NCBI RefSeq assembly: GCF_900090145.1
Contig: NZ_FMHI01000013.1
Location: 1-64,000, forward strand
Reading direction: 5' to 3'
Source of the DNA: Streptomyces sp. WMMB 322
GTDB taxonomy: Bacteria > Actinomycetota > Actinomycetes > Streptomycetales > Streptomycetaceae
DNA length: 64,000 bases
The first letter of the stretch is position 1; every line of letters begins with the position of its first letter. The position numbers and the translations under genes are program-made. This document shows positions 16,863 to 24,937 of this stretch, one piece after another. Below the pieces are notes generated by a model that saw nothing but the letters and a program-made list of their open reading frames with translations, made no database searches and had not been told where the DNA came from.

Positions 16863-17111
16863 GCGGGGCTTCTCCGTGCGCTTCGGCTCGTGGGTGCCTT
16901 CAGTGTGGGGGGAGGGTCCGACACCCGCCTCCGTCGCGCGGCACCGGAAGCTTTACGGGCCGGTCCGCCTGACCGGCCTCTGCCGTGCGCGGGAGTGGCC
17001 GGCTTGCGGGCGGTCGGCCACCGCCGCGCCCGGGGCGCTGCCGGCACCGCCGTTGACGCGGACGAGCCCGCCGTGAGGGGGCGTACCCGCAGACAGCCGT
17101 AGATTGGTGCC

Positions 17112-17480
17112 ATGCCCGACTCGGAGGATGTCCGCCGCATCGCGCTGTCGCTTCCTCAGACGGCGGAGAAGGAGGCGTGGAACATGCCCACGTTCCGCGT
17201 CGCCGGGAAGATGTTCGTCACGGTCCCCGACGACGAGACGTCCTTCGCCGTGCGCTGCCCCAGGTACGAGCGGAGCGAACTGATCGCGGCGGAGCCGGAG
17301 AAGTTCTGGGTGCCGCCGCACGAGGCGGGAACCCCATGGGTCCGTGTGCGGATCGCCGCTCTGGACGACCTCGGCGAAATGCGCGACATCCTCGTCGACT
17401 CCTGGAGGCAGGCAGCTCCGGCCCGGCTGCTCGACGCCTTCGGCGACGGTGATGCCGAAGGGGGCCCGCCCGCCCGCTGA
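17112..17480 (+). CDS. MmcQ/YjbR family protein
   Basis: This is a 122-residue protein of the YjbR/CyaY-like fold (DUF419). Landmarks are DVRRIALSLPQTAEKEAW near the N-terminus, FRVAGKMFVTVPDDETSFAVRC in the centre, and WVRVRIAALDDLGEMRDILVDSW towards the C-terminus. The family has a double-wing fold and has been proposed to bind DNA, but its cellular role is not established. It appears to be a single gene. Confidence 0.85.
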   Translation: MPDSEDVRRIALSLPQTAEKEAWNMPTFRVAGKMFVTVPDDETSFAVRCPRYERSELIAAEPEKFWVPPHEAGTPWVRVRIAALDDLGEMRDILVDSWRQAAPARLLDAFGDGDAEGGPPAR

Positions 17481-17543
17481 GCCCCGGCGCTCCGGGTACG
17501 TGGAACCAGGGTGGCGCCGTGGGCCGTTGGGGTCCCGGCCGGT

Positions 17544-17924
17544 TCAGGATTCTGCCGACCGGGGGTCCTCTCCCGGCGTCCGGGACGTGCCCGGGCCGGT
17601 GACGTGCCCGTCGGGATCACGGGGCCGGCTGCCGCGGCCGAAGAAGAGGTAGCCGCACGTGATGGACGCCGTGATGACGATCATCCACGGAATGTAGTCG
17701 GGTGCCCTGTTCAGCACCGTGTGCCAGAGACCGTCGCCGAGCGGCGGCCTGCCGGCGATGTCGCCCGCGGTCATCAGGAGCGCCCCGCTGACGGCGAGGC
17801 CGCCGAATATCGTGGTGAGCCTGCCCCGGCCGGGTCTCCTCGCCTCACGTCCGCCCAACTGCATCACGGCGCTGAACGCCGCGGCGTAGAGGACGAAGGC
17901 GGCGATGATCAGCGCGGTGTACAA
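17544..17924 (-). CDS. Small three-helix membrane protein of unknown function
   Basis: The 126-residue protein has three predicted membrane segments (YTALIIAAFVLYAAAFSAVM, LTTIFGGLAVSGALLMTAG, IPWMIVITASITCGYLFFG) with basic loops and a charged C-terminal tail. I recognise no family. The start is a TTG preceded by GGAG at 5 nt. The open frame continues upstream but codes for an improbable Arg/Gly-rich sequence, so I prefer the TTG. Convergent with the YjbR gene. Confidence 0.5.
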   Translation of the reverse strand: MYTALIIAAFVLYAAAFSAVMQLGGREARRPGRGRLTTIFGGLAVSGALLMTAGDIAGRPPLGDGLWHTVLNRAPDYIPWMIVITASITCGYLFFGRGSRPRDPDGHVTGPGTSRTPGEDPRSAES

Positions 17925-18239
17925 GGAGACTCCGGGGTGACGTGGACGGCGGGGACTTCGGCGACGGCGGTGCGGGCAGCGCCCGGTGCCGGTGCCGGCG
18001 CGGCAGCCGACGCGGTCCTCGAATCGGCCGTCGACGTGGCGGCGGGGCCGGGCAGCGGGGGCGTCACGCCGGCAGCGTAGTCCGGGCTCGGGACCGGCAC
18101 GGGCCGCTTGATGAAACACGACAAGCCGGCGCGGAGGGGCGCCGCCGACGCGGGGGAAGGCGGCCGGGCGACGCGAAGAGGCCCCGCCGCTTTACGGCGG
18201 GACCTCTTCATCCGGGCGCGTTCGTCCCCGGTGACCGCG
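17925..18239. other. Intergenic region containing a terminator hairpin
   Basis: No gene is convincing in this 315-bp stretch. Open frames here have Arg/Pro/Ala-rich compositions and no ribosome site. Its one clear element is the hairpin annotated separately at 18175-18209. Confidence 0.4.
18175..18209 (-). terminator. Terminator hairpin downstream of the cupredoxin/DUF1080 gene
   Basis: GAAGAGGCCCCGCC (18175-18188) pairs with GGCGGGACCTCTTC (18196-18209), leaving a 7-nt loop GCTTTAC and a single internal mismatch. It lies 31 bp beyond the stop codon of the minus-strand gene. As is common in Streptomyces, there is no long T-run. Confidence 0.6.
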
Positions 18240-20489
18240 TCAGAGTTCCTTGATCCGCACGTCCCGGTAGGAGATCACGTCCGTGACGCCGTGAACCTGG
18301 AGGCCGATGTAGCCCGAGGCGTACCGGCGCCCGTCAGTGCCGGGGTCGTCGTCGCGGGGAGGCTCGAAGACCTGGCCGCCGTCGTTGTCGAACTCGTTGA
18401 TGAGTTCTCCGTTCCGGTAGACCGAATAGTGCTGGCCCACGACCTTGATCTCGTAGTCGTTCCAGGTGCCCTTCGGGGTGACGCCCGCACCGGCCAGTCC
18501 CACGCGGTCGAAGCCGTAGACGGAGCCGGTCTTGTACATGTCGCCGTCGGGCCGGTCGAGGATCTGCAGCTCGTGCCCGAACTTGATGGCGACCCACTCG
18601 GGCCGTGACTCCTCCGGGTTGTCGTGGACGTACGGGAAGCGGGCGAAGACACCGGCGTTGGCGTTGCCGTCACCGGGGGCGTCGTCGCGGAACTGCAGCT
18701 TCAGCGAATAGTCGGCGTACTTCCGCTTCGGGTACCACAGCATGCCCATGCCCTCGGTCTCGGTGCTGCTGGTCATGCTGCCGTCGCCGCCCAGGGAGAA
18801 CGCGCCGCCGCCGACGTGCTGCCACCGCGCGAAGGACTCCTCCGTCCCGTCGAACAGCTTCTTGTAGCCCGTCTGCTGACCTGGGGTGCCGATGCCGGAC
18901 TTTTTCGCGGCCTTGTTGATCAGCTTGTGCTCCCGCGCGTCGAGCACGTTGTCCTTGAGCAGCGCGTCGGTGACCTCCGAGACGTGCTTGAGGAACAGGG
19001 CCTGCGAGGACCAGTCCTTCTCGTCCTCGATCAGTTCGCCGACGGTGCAGCGCTGCCGCGTCATCCGGTTCGGGACGCCGGTGTCGATGTCACCGACGAA
19101 GACGGTCTCCCGCTCGTCGTACTCGGGGCAGTCGGGCGCGGGGACACCGCCGCCCGGCACGACGTCGAAGGACTCGGCGACGGCCTGCGAGGTGTTGCCC
19201 GCCTTGTCGGTCGCCCGGTGCGCGACGCTGTGATGGCCGGTTCGGTCCACCACGACCGGCTCTGTGTAGGCGAGGAACGGGCCGCCGTCGAGGGAGTATT
19301 CGACCTTCTCCACTCCCGATCCCTCATCCGTTGCGGTGAGGGTCACCGTGGCCTTGCCGAGATAGTGGCCGTCGGAGTTGGTCCTTCCCTCGGTCCTGGC
19401 CGTGGTCCGCGGCGCAGTCGTGTCCTCCTCGGGCTGCTCGACGACGGTGAACTCGACGGACTTGGCCGCGGCGGCGTTGCCCGCCTTGTCCGTCGCCTTG
19501 TAGCGGACGGTGTGGGAGCCCGGCTCGTGCACCATCACGGGTGCCGAGTAGGGCTGGAACTCCCCGTCGTCCAGGGCGTATTCGACGGTGTTGACCCCCG
19601 ACCCCGCGTCGGACGCGGTCACGGTGACGGTGGCCGAGCCCACGTACGCGCCGTCGGCGTCCTGTTCGCCGTCGACCGTCGCGGAGGTCTCCGGCGCAGT
19701 GGTGTCGTCCGTCGGCGGTGCGACGACGGTGAACTCCACCGACTTCTCCTCCGCGACGTTGCCCTCCTTGTCGGCGGCTCTGTAGCGGAAGGTGTGCGTA
19801 CCGGTCTCGTGCACCATCACCGGCCCGGTGTAGGCCTGGTGGCCGCCGTCGCCGAGGGCGTACTCGACGGTCGCGACGCCGCTTCCGCTGTCGGATGCGT
19901 TCACGGTGACGGTGGCCATGCCCACGTACGCGCCGTCCGCGTTCTTGTCGCCCTCGACCTTTGCGGAGGTCTCCGGCGGTGTCGTGTCCCCGCCCCCGCC
20001 GCCGTCGGTGACGACGAGGGTTCCCTGCATCTGCCCGTGGCCGGGAATGGTGCAGTGGTACTTGTACGTCCCGGGGGTCAGGACGACTTCGACGGAGTGC
20101 TTGCCGCCCTGCGCGTCCGAGGGGTTGGCGAGGATGTTGACGTTCACGTCGTCGTTGTAGTCGGGGTCGCCGGTGACGAACGTCAGCGTGTGCGGCATGG
20201 ACGTGGTGTTGCCCGTCGCCTCGCTGTTCTCGAACTCGATGGTCGCCGGCCCCGCGACCGCCGTCTCGGGCGCCGAGGTGTATCGGGTGATGTCGTCGCC
20301 CGCGGTCCACCTCAGCAGCTGTGCGGCCGCCGTGCCGGAGCCGCCTGGCGCCGGCTGCTGCCCGTACGCCGGTGCCGAGGTCAGGCCCAGCACCATCAGC
20401 AGCGCCGCGAACAGTGCCGTCACCGCGGTGCCGAGGGCCCGCCGCCGGCGGGCCGCCGGCGTCCGGCGTGTGCGTGCGGACGGGATCAT
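18240..20489 (-). CDS. Secreted multidomain protein: cupredoxin, three OmpL47/chitobiase-C-like repeats, DUF1080
   Basis: The 749-residue secreted protein has these domains in order. (1) A signal peptide ending near APAYG. (2) A plastocyanin/azurin-like domain (about 60-160) with type-1 copper ligands visible in MPHTL and YHCTIPGHGQM. (3) Three ~95-residue Ig-like repeats, each beginning DTTxPxT, then GSGVxxVEYxL..G and G.H..xxRAxDKxGN. (4) A linker with paired Cys. (5) A C-terminal DUF1080 (3-keto-disaccharide hydrolase) lectin-like domain (GYKKLFDGTEESFARW, ARFPYVHDN, GTWNDYEIKVVGQ). The ATG overlaps the upstream stop as ATGA, coupling it to the ThuA-sugar dehydrogenase. A secreted electron-transfer or sugar-binding partner of that enzyme is a reasonable inference. 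Confidence 0.85.
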   Translation of the reverse strand: MIPSARTRRTPAARRRRALGTAVTALFAALLMVLGLTSAPAYGQQPAPGGSGTAAAQLLRWTAGDDITRYTSAPETAVAGPATIEFENSEATGNTTSMPHTLTFVTGDPDYNDDVNVNILANPSDAQGGKHSVEVVLTPGTYKYHCTIPGHGQMQGTLVVTDGGGGGDTTPPETSAKVEGDKNADGAYVGMATVTVNASDSGSGVATVEYALGDGGHQAYTGPVMVHETGTHTFRYRAADKEGNVAEEKSVEFTVVAPPTDDTTAPETSATVDGEQDADGAYVGSATVTVTASDAGSGVNTVEYALDDGEFQPYSAPVMVHEPGSHTVRYKATDKAGNAAAAKSVEFTVVEQPEEDTTAPRTTARTEGRTNSDGHYLGKATVTLTATDEGSGVEKVEYSLDGGPFLAYTEPVVVDRTGHHSVAHRATDKAGNTSQAVAESFDVVPGGGVPAPDCPEYDERETVFVGDIDTGVPNRMTRQRCTVGELIEDEKDWSSQALFLKHVSEVTDALLKDNVLDAREHKLINKAAKKSGIGTPGQQTGYKKLFDGTEESFARWQHVGGGAFSLGGDGSMTSSTETEGMGMLWYPKRKYADYSLKLQFRDDAPGDGNANAGVFARFPYVHDNPEESRPEWVAIKFGHELQILDRPDGDMYKTGSVYGFDRVGLAGAGVTPKGTWNDYEIKVVGQHYSVYRNGELINEFDNDGGQVFEPPRDDDPGTDGRRYASGYIGLQVHGVTDVISYRDVRIKEL

Positions 20490-23017
20490 CGTGACGCCCC
20501 CTTCGTGCTGTTGCCGACGACGTCGCCGGCGGCGGGAGTGGCCTTGCCGCCCTGGTAAGTGACGTGCCACAAAGCCGACTTGTCGTCGGAGGTGAAGAAG
20601 CCCCGTCCGTAGTCGAGGACGTAGAGCGAGCCGTCCGGGGCGAACTTCCAGTCCATGAGATTGCGGATGCCGCCCTCACCGACCGGGATGATCCTGCGAA
20701 GGCTCTCGGCGTGCACCGGCAGGGCCCCGGGCTCGTCGCCGTCGGGCATCACCACCGCGTGCCGGGGCTGTTCGGCGTCGTAGAAGTCGCCGACGAACCA
20801 CTTGCCGTCCCAGTAGGCCGGCCATTTGCCCTTGGACGCGACGGACTTGTCGAAGCGGTAGACCGGGCCGTTCATGGTGGCCTGGCCGCCGCCCTTGAGC
20901 CACGGCAGCAGCAGCTTCTGCTCGTCCTTCTTGTAGCTGGGCACGCCGTTCTCGTCACGCGGATAGTCCGGGGCCCCGCCCTGCGGCGAGTACCAGATGT
21001 TGTTGGGCTGCGCGGGCGGGATGTTCACCAGCCCGTCGTTGTTGGGGGACTCGTTCTTCAGGTGGTCGCAGTCGTACCAGCCCAGCGGCTTGTCCGGGTC
21101 GGGCAGATTGCGGTCCCGGTAGGGCTGCTTGTTGCCCATGCAGTACGGCCATCCGTGGTTGCCTGCCTGCGTGATGCGGGCGAAGGTGTCGTACTTGGCG
21201 GGGCCCCACGTGGTGCTGGGTTCGCCGGCGTCCGGTCCGACCCAGCCGGCGTAGAGGACGTCGGTCTCGGGGTCGACGGAGATGCGGGCCGGGTTGCGCA
21301 CGCCCATCACATAGATCTCGCCCCGGGTCTTGCCGCCGCCCTCGTCGGTCTCCTCGCCGGTGAAGAGGTTCCCTTCGGGGAGGGTGTAGGTGCCGTCGTC
21401 CTCGGGGTGGATGCGCAGGATCTTGCCGTTGAGGTTGTTGGTGTTGCCCGCGGTGCGGCGGGCGTCGGCGAACGAGACGCCCTTGAAGGAGGGTTCGGGG
21501 TTGTTGCCCGAGTAACCGTCGCTGAAGCGTGAGGAGTTGTTGTCACCTGTGGCGATGTAGAGGTTGCGCTTGGAGTCGAAGGCCATGCCGCCGCCCGCGT
21601 GACAGCAACTGTGCACCTGCACGGGCCACTTGAGCAGCACCTTCTCCGAGGACTCGTCCAGCTTCCCGCTCTTCGCGTCCACGGTGAAGCGGGAGACGCG
21701 GCGCTCGGCCATGTGCTTGTCCCGGTCCAGCTGCGAGTGCGGCGTGTAGTGCAGGTACAGCCGGCCGTTGTCGGCGAAGTCCGGGTCGAGCGCGATACCC
21801 AGCAGGCCCTCCTCGACCTTGACGAGTTCGTCGCCGCCGCCCTTGTTGCCGAACACGGTGAGCGACCCGACCAGGGAGACCTTCTTCGTCTCCGGGTCGT
21901 AGACGTGGACCGTGCCCTGGCCCTTGCCGATCTGCGGGTCGTCCCAGTCGGTCACCACGGGCGCGTCTCCGTCGCCGCCGCCCCGCCCGATGTAGAAGAC
22001 GCGGCCGTCGTCCGCCGTGGCCAGGCCGTGAGGCTCACCGATCTGGTCGGACTCGCCGGGCTTGTTCGGGGAAGTGACCCGCTCCGCCTTGTAGTTGGAG
22101 GCGATGGTGGCCTGGCAGTCGGCCCTTGCCAGCCGCGTCGTCCACAGCAGCGCACCACGCAGATGCGTGCGGAAGTCGGCCTCCTGGAAGCTGTCGGCCG
22201 TGCCGCCCATGCCGGTGTAGAAGGAACGTCCGCCGTCGTAGTCGCGGCACCAGGAGACGGGGTGGTCCCAGCCCATCGCGCCCTGGCCGGGGTCGTAGCT
22301 GCGCTCGCGCACGCGTGCGACGGTGTGCACCGAACCGCTGGGATTCTCCTTCCAGTTGAGCCACTTGTCGGGGCGCTTCCACTCCAGGGGAAGGTCCCTG
22401 GCCGCCGGGTTGCGGCGGTCGCCGACCTCCACCGTGGCGCGCTGCACCTTCGCGGTCTGGTCCGCAGCGGGGCGTGCGCCCACCAGACCGGCGAACCAGT
22501 CGGAGTACGGCTCCGCCTTCGCAGCGCCGTGGATGCCGAGGAAGCCGCCGCCGGCCTCCATGTAGCTCTCCAGGCCCGCTTCCTGCGCGGGATCGAGGAC
22601 GTCACCGCCGCCGGTGAGGAAGACGACGGCGTTGTACTTGCCGAGCTTCTCGGAGGTGAACACCGAGGGGTCCGCCGTCGCGGTGATCCTGAAGCGCTGT
22701 GCGGCCGGGCCGCTGCGGCCGATCTGCTCGATGGCCTCGATGCCGGCGTCGACAGTGGGCGGCTCCTCTCCGGCGGAGCCGTGGAAGACCAGCACGCGCA
22801 CGTCCTCCCCGCCCGGCGGGGAGGGGAGTCGGAGCTTCGCGTCGGGCGGGTCCGGCGGCGTGCCCGCCAGGGCCGGGGAGCCGCCCAGCAGGGCGGCCGA
22901 GACCGCTCCGGCGAGCAGCGCCGCGAGCCGCCCGCGCCGGGAGAAGCGCCGGAACGCCGGGCGTGACCTGCGCAACCCTCTCAACTGCGAGGGCTTTTGG
23001 TGCGGTTCGAGCCGCAT
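20486..23017 (-). CDS. Secreted ThuA domain fused to a PQQ-type sugar dehydrogenase (GSDH) domain
   Basis: The 843-residue protein has a long Sec/Tat-like signal (RRSRPAFRRFSRRGRLAALLAG...ALAG). Residues about 70-300 form a ThuA-like domain (VRVLVFHGSAGEE, VVFLTGGGDVLDPAQEAGLESY, GGGFLGIHGA). From about 330 a soluble glucose/sorbosone dehydrogenase beta-propeller follows (EPHGLATADDGRVFYIGR, LLGIALDPDFADNGRLYLHY, GNTNNLNGKILRI, GVRNPARISVDPETDVLYAGWVG, NHGWPYC, FVGDFYDAEQPR). Such fusions are widespread in Streptomyces and may oxidise oligosaccharides. GAGGGGTGG precedes the ATG. It forms a coupled two-gene operon with the cupredoxin/DUF1080 gene. Confidence 0.88.
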   Translation of the reverse strand: MRLEPHQKPSQLRGLRRSRPAFRRFSRRGRLAALLAGAVSAALLGGSPALAGTPPDPPDAKLRLPSPPGGEDVRVLVFHGSAGEEPPTVDAGIEAIEQIGRSGPAAQRFRITATADPSVFTSEKLGKYNAVVFLTGGGDVLDPAQEAGLESYMEAGGGFLGIHGAAKAEPYSDWFAGLVGARPAADQTAKVQRATVEVGDRRNPAARDLPLEWKRPDKWLNWKENPSGSVHTVARVRERSYDPGQGAMGWDHPVSWCRDYDGGRSFYTGMGGTADSFQEADFRTHLRGALLWTTRLARADCQATIASNYKAERVTSPNKPGESDQIGEPHGLATADDGRVFYIGRGGGDGDAPVVTDWDDPQIGKGQGTVHVYDPETKKVSLVGSLTVFGNKGGGDELVKVEEGLLGIALDPDFADNGRLYLHYTPHSQLDRDKHMAERRVSRFTVDAKSGKLDESSEKVLLKWPVQVHSCCHAGGGMAFDSKRNLYIATGDNNSSRFSDGYSGNNPEPSFKGVSFADARRTAGNTNNLNGKILRIHPEDDGTYTLPEGNLFTGEETDEGGGKTRGEIYVMGVRNPARISVDPETDVLYAGWVGPDAGEPSTTWGPAKYDTFARITQAGNHGWPYCMGNKQPYRDRNLPDPDKPLGWYDCDHLKNESPNNDGLVNIPPAQPNNIWYSPQGGAPDYPRDENGVPSYKKDEQKLLLPWLKGGGQATMNGPVYRFDKSVASKGKWPAYWDGKWFVGDFYDAEQPRHAVVMPDGDEPGALPVHAESLRRIIPVGEGGIRNLMDWKFAPDGSLYVLDYGRGFFTSDDKSALWHVTYQGGKATPAAGDVVGNSTKGASR

Positions 23018-23240
23018 GACTGATCCACCCCTCTTAAGTCACAGAAACGCGGAAGAAGTTAGACCTCTTTCGGTGGAACGCCAATAGCTATGACCGCGAT
23101 TCAACGAACTTTGTCCTGGATATGGATAAACGAGGCCGACGGCGCTACGGTCCTTGTCGGCTTCACTCCAATGTCCAGGCGCGCAGGGGCAGTTCAGGCA
23201 CGCAGGCAGTGGCGGCCCTCCGGCCGCCGAAGGGAGACCG
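23018..23240. promoter_or_regulatory. Divergent promoter region between the sugar-dehydrogenase operon and the laccase
   Basis: The 223-bp gap includes a noticeably A/T-richer stretch (about 23035-23130) with TTAAG, AAGTTAGAC, AATAGCTATGA and GGATATGGATAAACG, as expected for promoters on both strands. I cannot assign -35/-10 pairs with confidence. It must hold the control elements for both secreted redox units. Confidence 0.45.
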
Positions 23241-24227
23241 ATGTCCGAGACGTCCGGCAGCAGCCTCGCCCGTCGCAGCTTCAGCAGACGGCTTCTCGCC
23301 ACTTCCGCGGCGGCGGCGCTCGGCCCCGCGGTCCTCGCGCCGCCCGCGTCCGCCTCGGCGCCCTCCGCCGCACCCTCCGCCGCGGCGGGCGTCCGGCGCG
23401 CGGGGCCCGGCGGCGAGGTGCGCCACATGAAGCTCTACGCACAGAAGCTGGCGGACGATCAGATCGGCTACGGCCTGGAGAAGGGCAAGGCGACGGTCCC
23501 CGGCCCGCTCATCGAACTGACCGAAGGGGACACGCTCCACATCGAGTTCGAGAACACCACCGACACCACGGTCAGCCTCCACCCGCACGGCGTCGACTAC
23601 GACCGGGCCAACGACGGCACCAAGATGAACGACAGCGTCGTCGAACCGGGCGGAACGCGCACCTACACCTGGCGCACCCACGCCCCGGGCAAGCGCAAGG
23701 ACGGCACCTACCGCCCCGGCAGCGCGGGCTACTGGCACTACCACGACCACATCGTCGGCACCGAGCACGGCACCGGCGGCATCCGCGCCGGCCTCTACGG
23801 CCCGCTCGTCGTGCGCAGGGAAGGCGACATCCTGCCCGAGAAGCAGATCACCATCGTCTTCAACGACATGACGATCAACAACCAGGCCAAGGGGCCCGAC
23901 TTCAAGATGACCGTGGGTGACCGGGTCGAGATCATCATGATCACGCACGGTGAGTACTACCACACGTTCCATGTGCACGGGCACCGCTGGGCCGACAACC
24001 GGACGGGCCTGCTGGAGGGGCCCGGCGACCCCAGCCGGATCATCGACAACAAGATCACCGGCCCGGCCGACTCGTTCGGATTCCAGATCGTCGCGGGCGA
24101 GGAAGCGGGCGCCGGCGCATGGATGTACCACTGCCACGTGCAGAGCCATTCGGACATGGGGATGGCCGGGCTGCTGCTCGTGGCCAAGCCGGACGGGACG
24201 GTGCCGGGCCACGACGGCCACCACTGA
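23241..24227 (+). CDS. Two-domain small laccase (multicopper oxidase, SLAC-type)
   Basis: The 328-residue protein closely fits Streptomyces small laccases, two-domain trimeric multicopper oxidases (S. coelicolor SLAC is about 343 residues). A Tat-type signal (RRSFSRRLLATSAAA) precedes the mature protein. All copper-ligand motifs are present: HPHG, WHYHDH, HTFHVHGH, and the C-terminal YHCHVQSHSDMGM carrying the type-1 Cys, His and Met and a type-3 Cu pair. It oxidises phenols and reduces O2 to water outside the cell. AGGGAGA precedes the ATG. It is divergent from the sugar dehydrogenase/cupredoxin operon and may share its regulation. Confidence 0.93.
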   Translation: MSETSGSSLARRSFSRRLLATSAAAALGPAVLAPPASASAPSAAPSAAAGVRRAGPGGEVRHMKLYAQKLADDQIGYGLEKGKATVPGPLIELTEGDTLHIEFENTTDTTVSLHPHGVDYDRANDGTKMNDSVVEPGGTRTYTWRTHAPGKRKDGTYRPGSAGYWHYHDHIVGTEHGTGGIRAGLYGPLVVRREGDILPEKQITIVFNDMTINNQAKGPDFKMTVGDRVEIIMITHGEYYHTFHVHGHRWADNRTGLLEGPGDPSRIIDNKITGPADSFGFQIVAGEEAGAGAWMYHCHVQSHSDMGMAGLLLVAKPDGTVPGHDGHH

Positions 24228-24256
24228 CCACCCGGCGCCCCCGGGACCTGAGGTGT

Positions 24257-24417
24257 GCTAGGTTGCAGAAGTTGCAGTTTTGGTACCCATTACGTGTGCG
24301 CCTGACGGTTGTGACCTCAGGCGCATTTTTGTTTTCCGGTGTTTCTGGATGGGGTCAGGGCGGCGACGGTACCCCGCGAGGTGCGGGGCACCAGATTTGC
24401 CTCAGAAGGAGATCGGC
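24257..24417 (+). promoter_or_regulatory. Cold-shock gene promoter and structured leader
   Basis: TTGCAG (24262-24267, repeated at 24271-24276) and TACCCAT form a plausible promoter. It is followed by a perfect 9-bp hairpin, TGCGCCTGA (24297-24305), 11-nt loop, TCAGGCGCA (24317-24325), directly followed by TTTTTGTTTT. That is a textbook intrinsic terminator placed about 80 nt before the cold-shock start codon. It would either stop upstream transcription or work as an attenuator within the leader. AAGGAGATC is the ribosome site. Confidence 0.6.
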
Positions 24418-24621
24418 ATGGCATCCGGCACCGTGAAGTGGTTCAACTCCGAGAAGGGCTTCGGCTTCATCGAGCAGGAGGGCGGCGGCAACGACGTTTT
24501 CGCCCACTACTCGAACATCAACAGCCAGGGCTACCGTGAGCTCCACGAGGGCCAGAAGGTGACCTTCGACGTCACCCAGGGCCAGAAGGGCCCGCAGGCG
24601 GAGAACATCACCCCGGCCTGA
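24418..24621 (+). CDS. cspA: Cold-shock domain protein (CspA family)
   Basis: The protein is 67 residues, the canonical size. It is a single OB-fold with both nucleic-acid binding motifs: RNP1 as KGFGFI (residues 13-18) and RNP2 as DVFAHY (26-31). It begins MASGTVKWFNSEKGFG, nearly identical to streptomycete cold-shock proteins of the SC7.0/ScoF type. It binds single-stranded RNA/DNA as an RNA chaperone. The leader is long and structured, and a strong hairpin terminator lies 13 bp after the stop. Confidence 0.96.
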   Translation: MASGTVKWFNSEKGFGFIEQEGGGNDVFAHYSNINSQGYRELHEGQKVTFDVTQGQKGPQAENITPA

Positions 24622-24633
24622 TCGCGGCTTCGC

Positions 24634-24673
24634 CCACGGGGCCCGTACCTGCTCGCAGGTGCGGGCCCCGTGG
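24634..24673 (+). terminator. Strong hairpin terminator of the cold-shock gene
   Basis: CCACGGGGCCCGTACCTG (24634-24651) pairs with CAGGTGCGGGCCCCGTGG (24656-24673) around a CTCG tetraloop. This gives an 18-bp stem with one T-G wobble. It lies 13 bp after the cold-shock stop codon. There is no T-run, as usual in high-GC actinomycetes. Confidence 0.8.
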
Positions 24674-24937
24674 CATGTCCGCGGCCCCGCCGGTCCTCCC
24701 CGTGCCCGGCTGCCCGGTGCCCGCCAACTCCGGCCGGTGCAGCGCAGGTCCGTCCGGTCCGGGGCGGGCCGACGCACTGGTCCGCAGCCGGCGCGGGCGT
24801 GCCCGCCGCCGGGCACCGGTGCTGTGAGCAGGGCGGGGAAGCGGCATGGAGATCAGGATCACGTCTGCGGTCGATTGGACGCAGGGGCCACGGGTACCTC
24901 GGCCACTCCACACGGAAGGACGAGGAGGAGAAAAGAC
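24674..24937. other. Intergenic region before the ATP-grasp gene
   Basis: About 260 bp with no credible gene. The ribosome site AGGAGGAG lies just before the GTG at 24938. The promoter of the ATP-grasp/hydrolase pair must be here, but I see no clear -35/-10 pair. Confidence 0.35.

Noticed and set aside
17925..18239. Short open frames on both strands in the intergenic gap
   Set aside because: Products are Arg/Pro/Ala-rich, lack ribosome sites and resemble no family; the region is better explained as a terminator-containing spacer.
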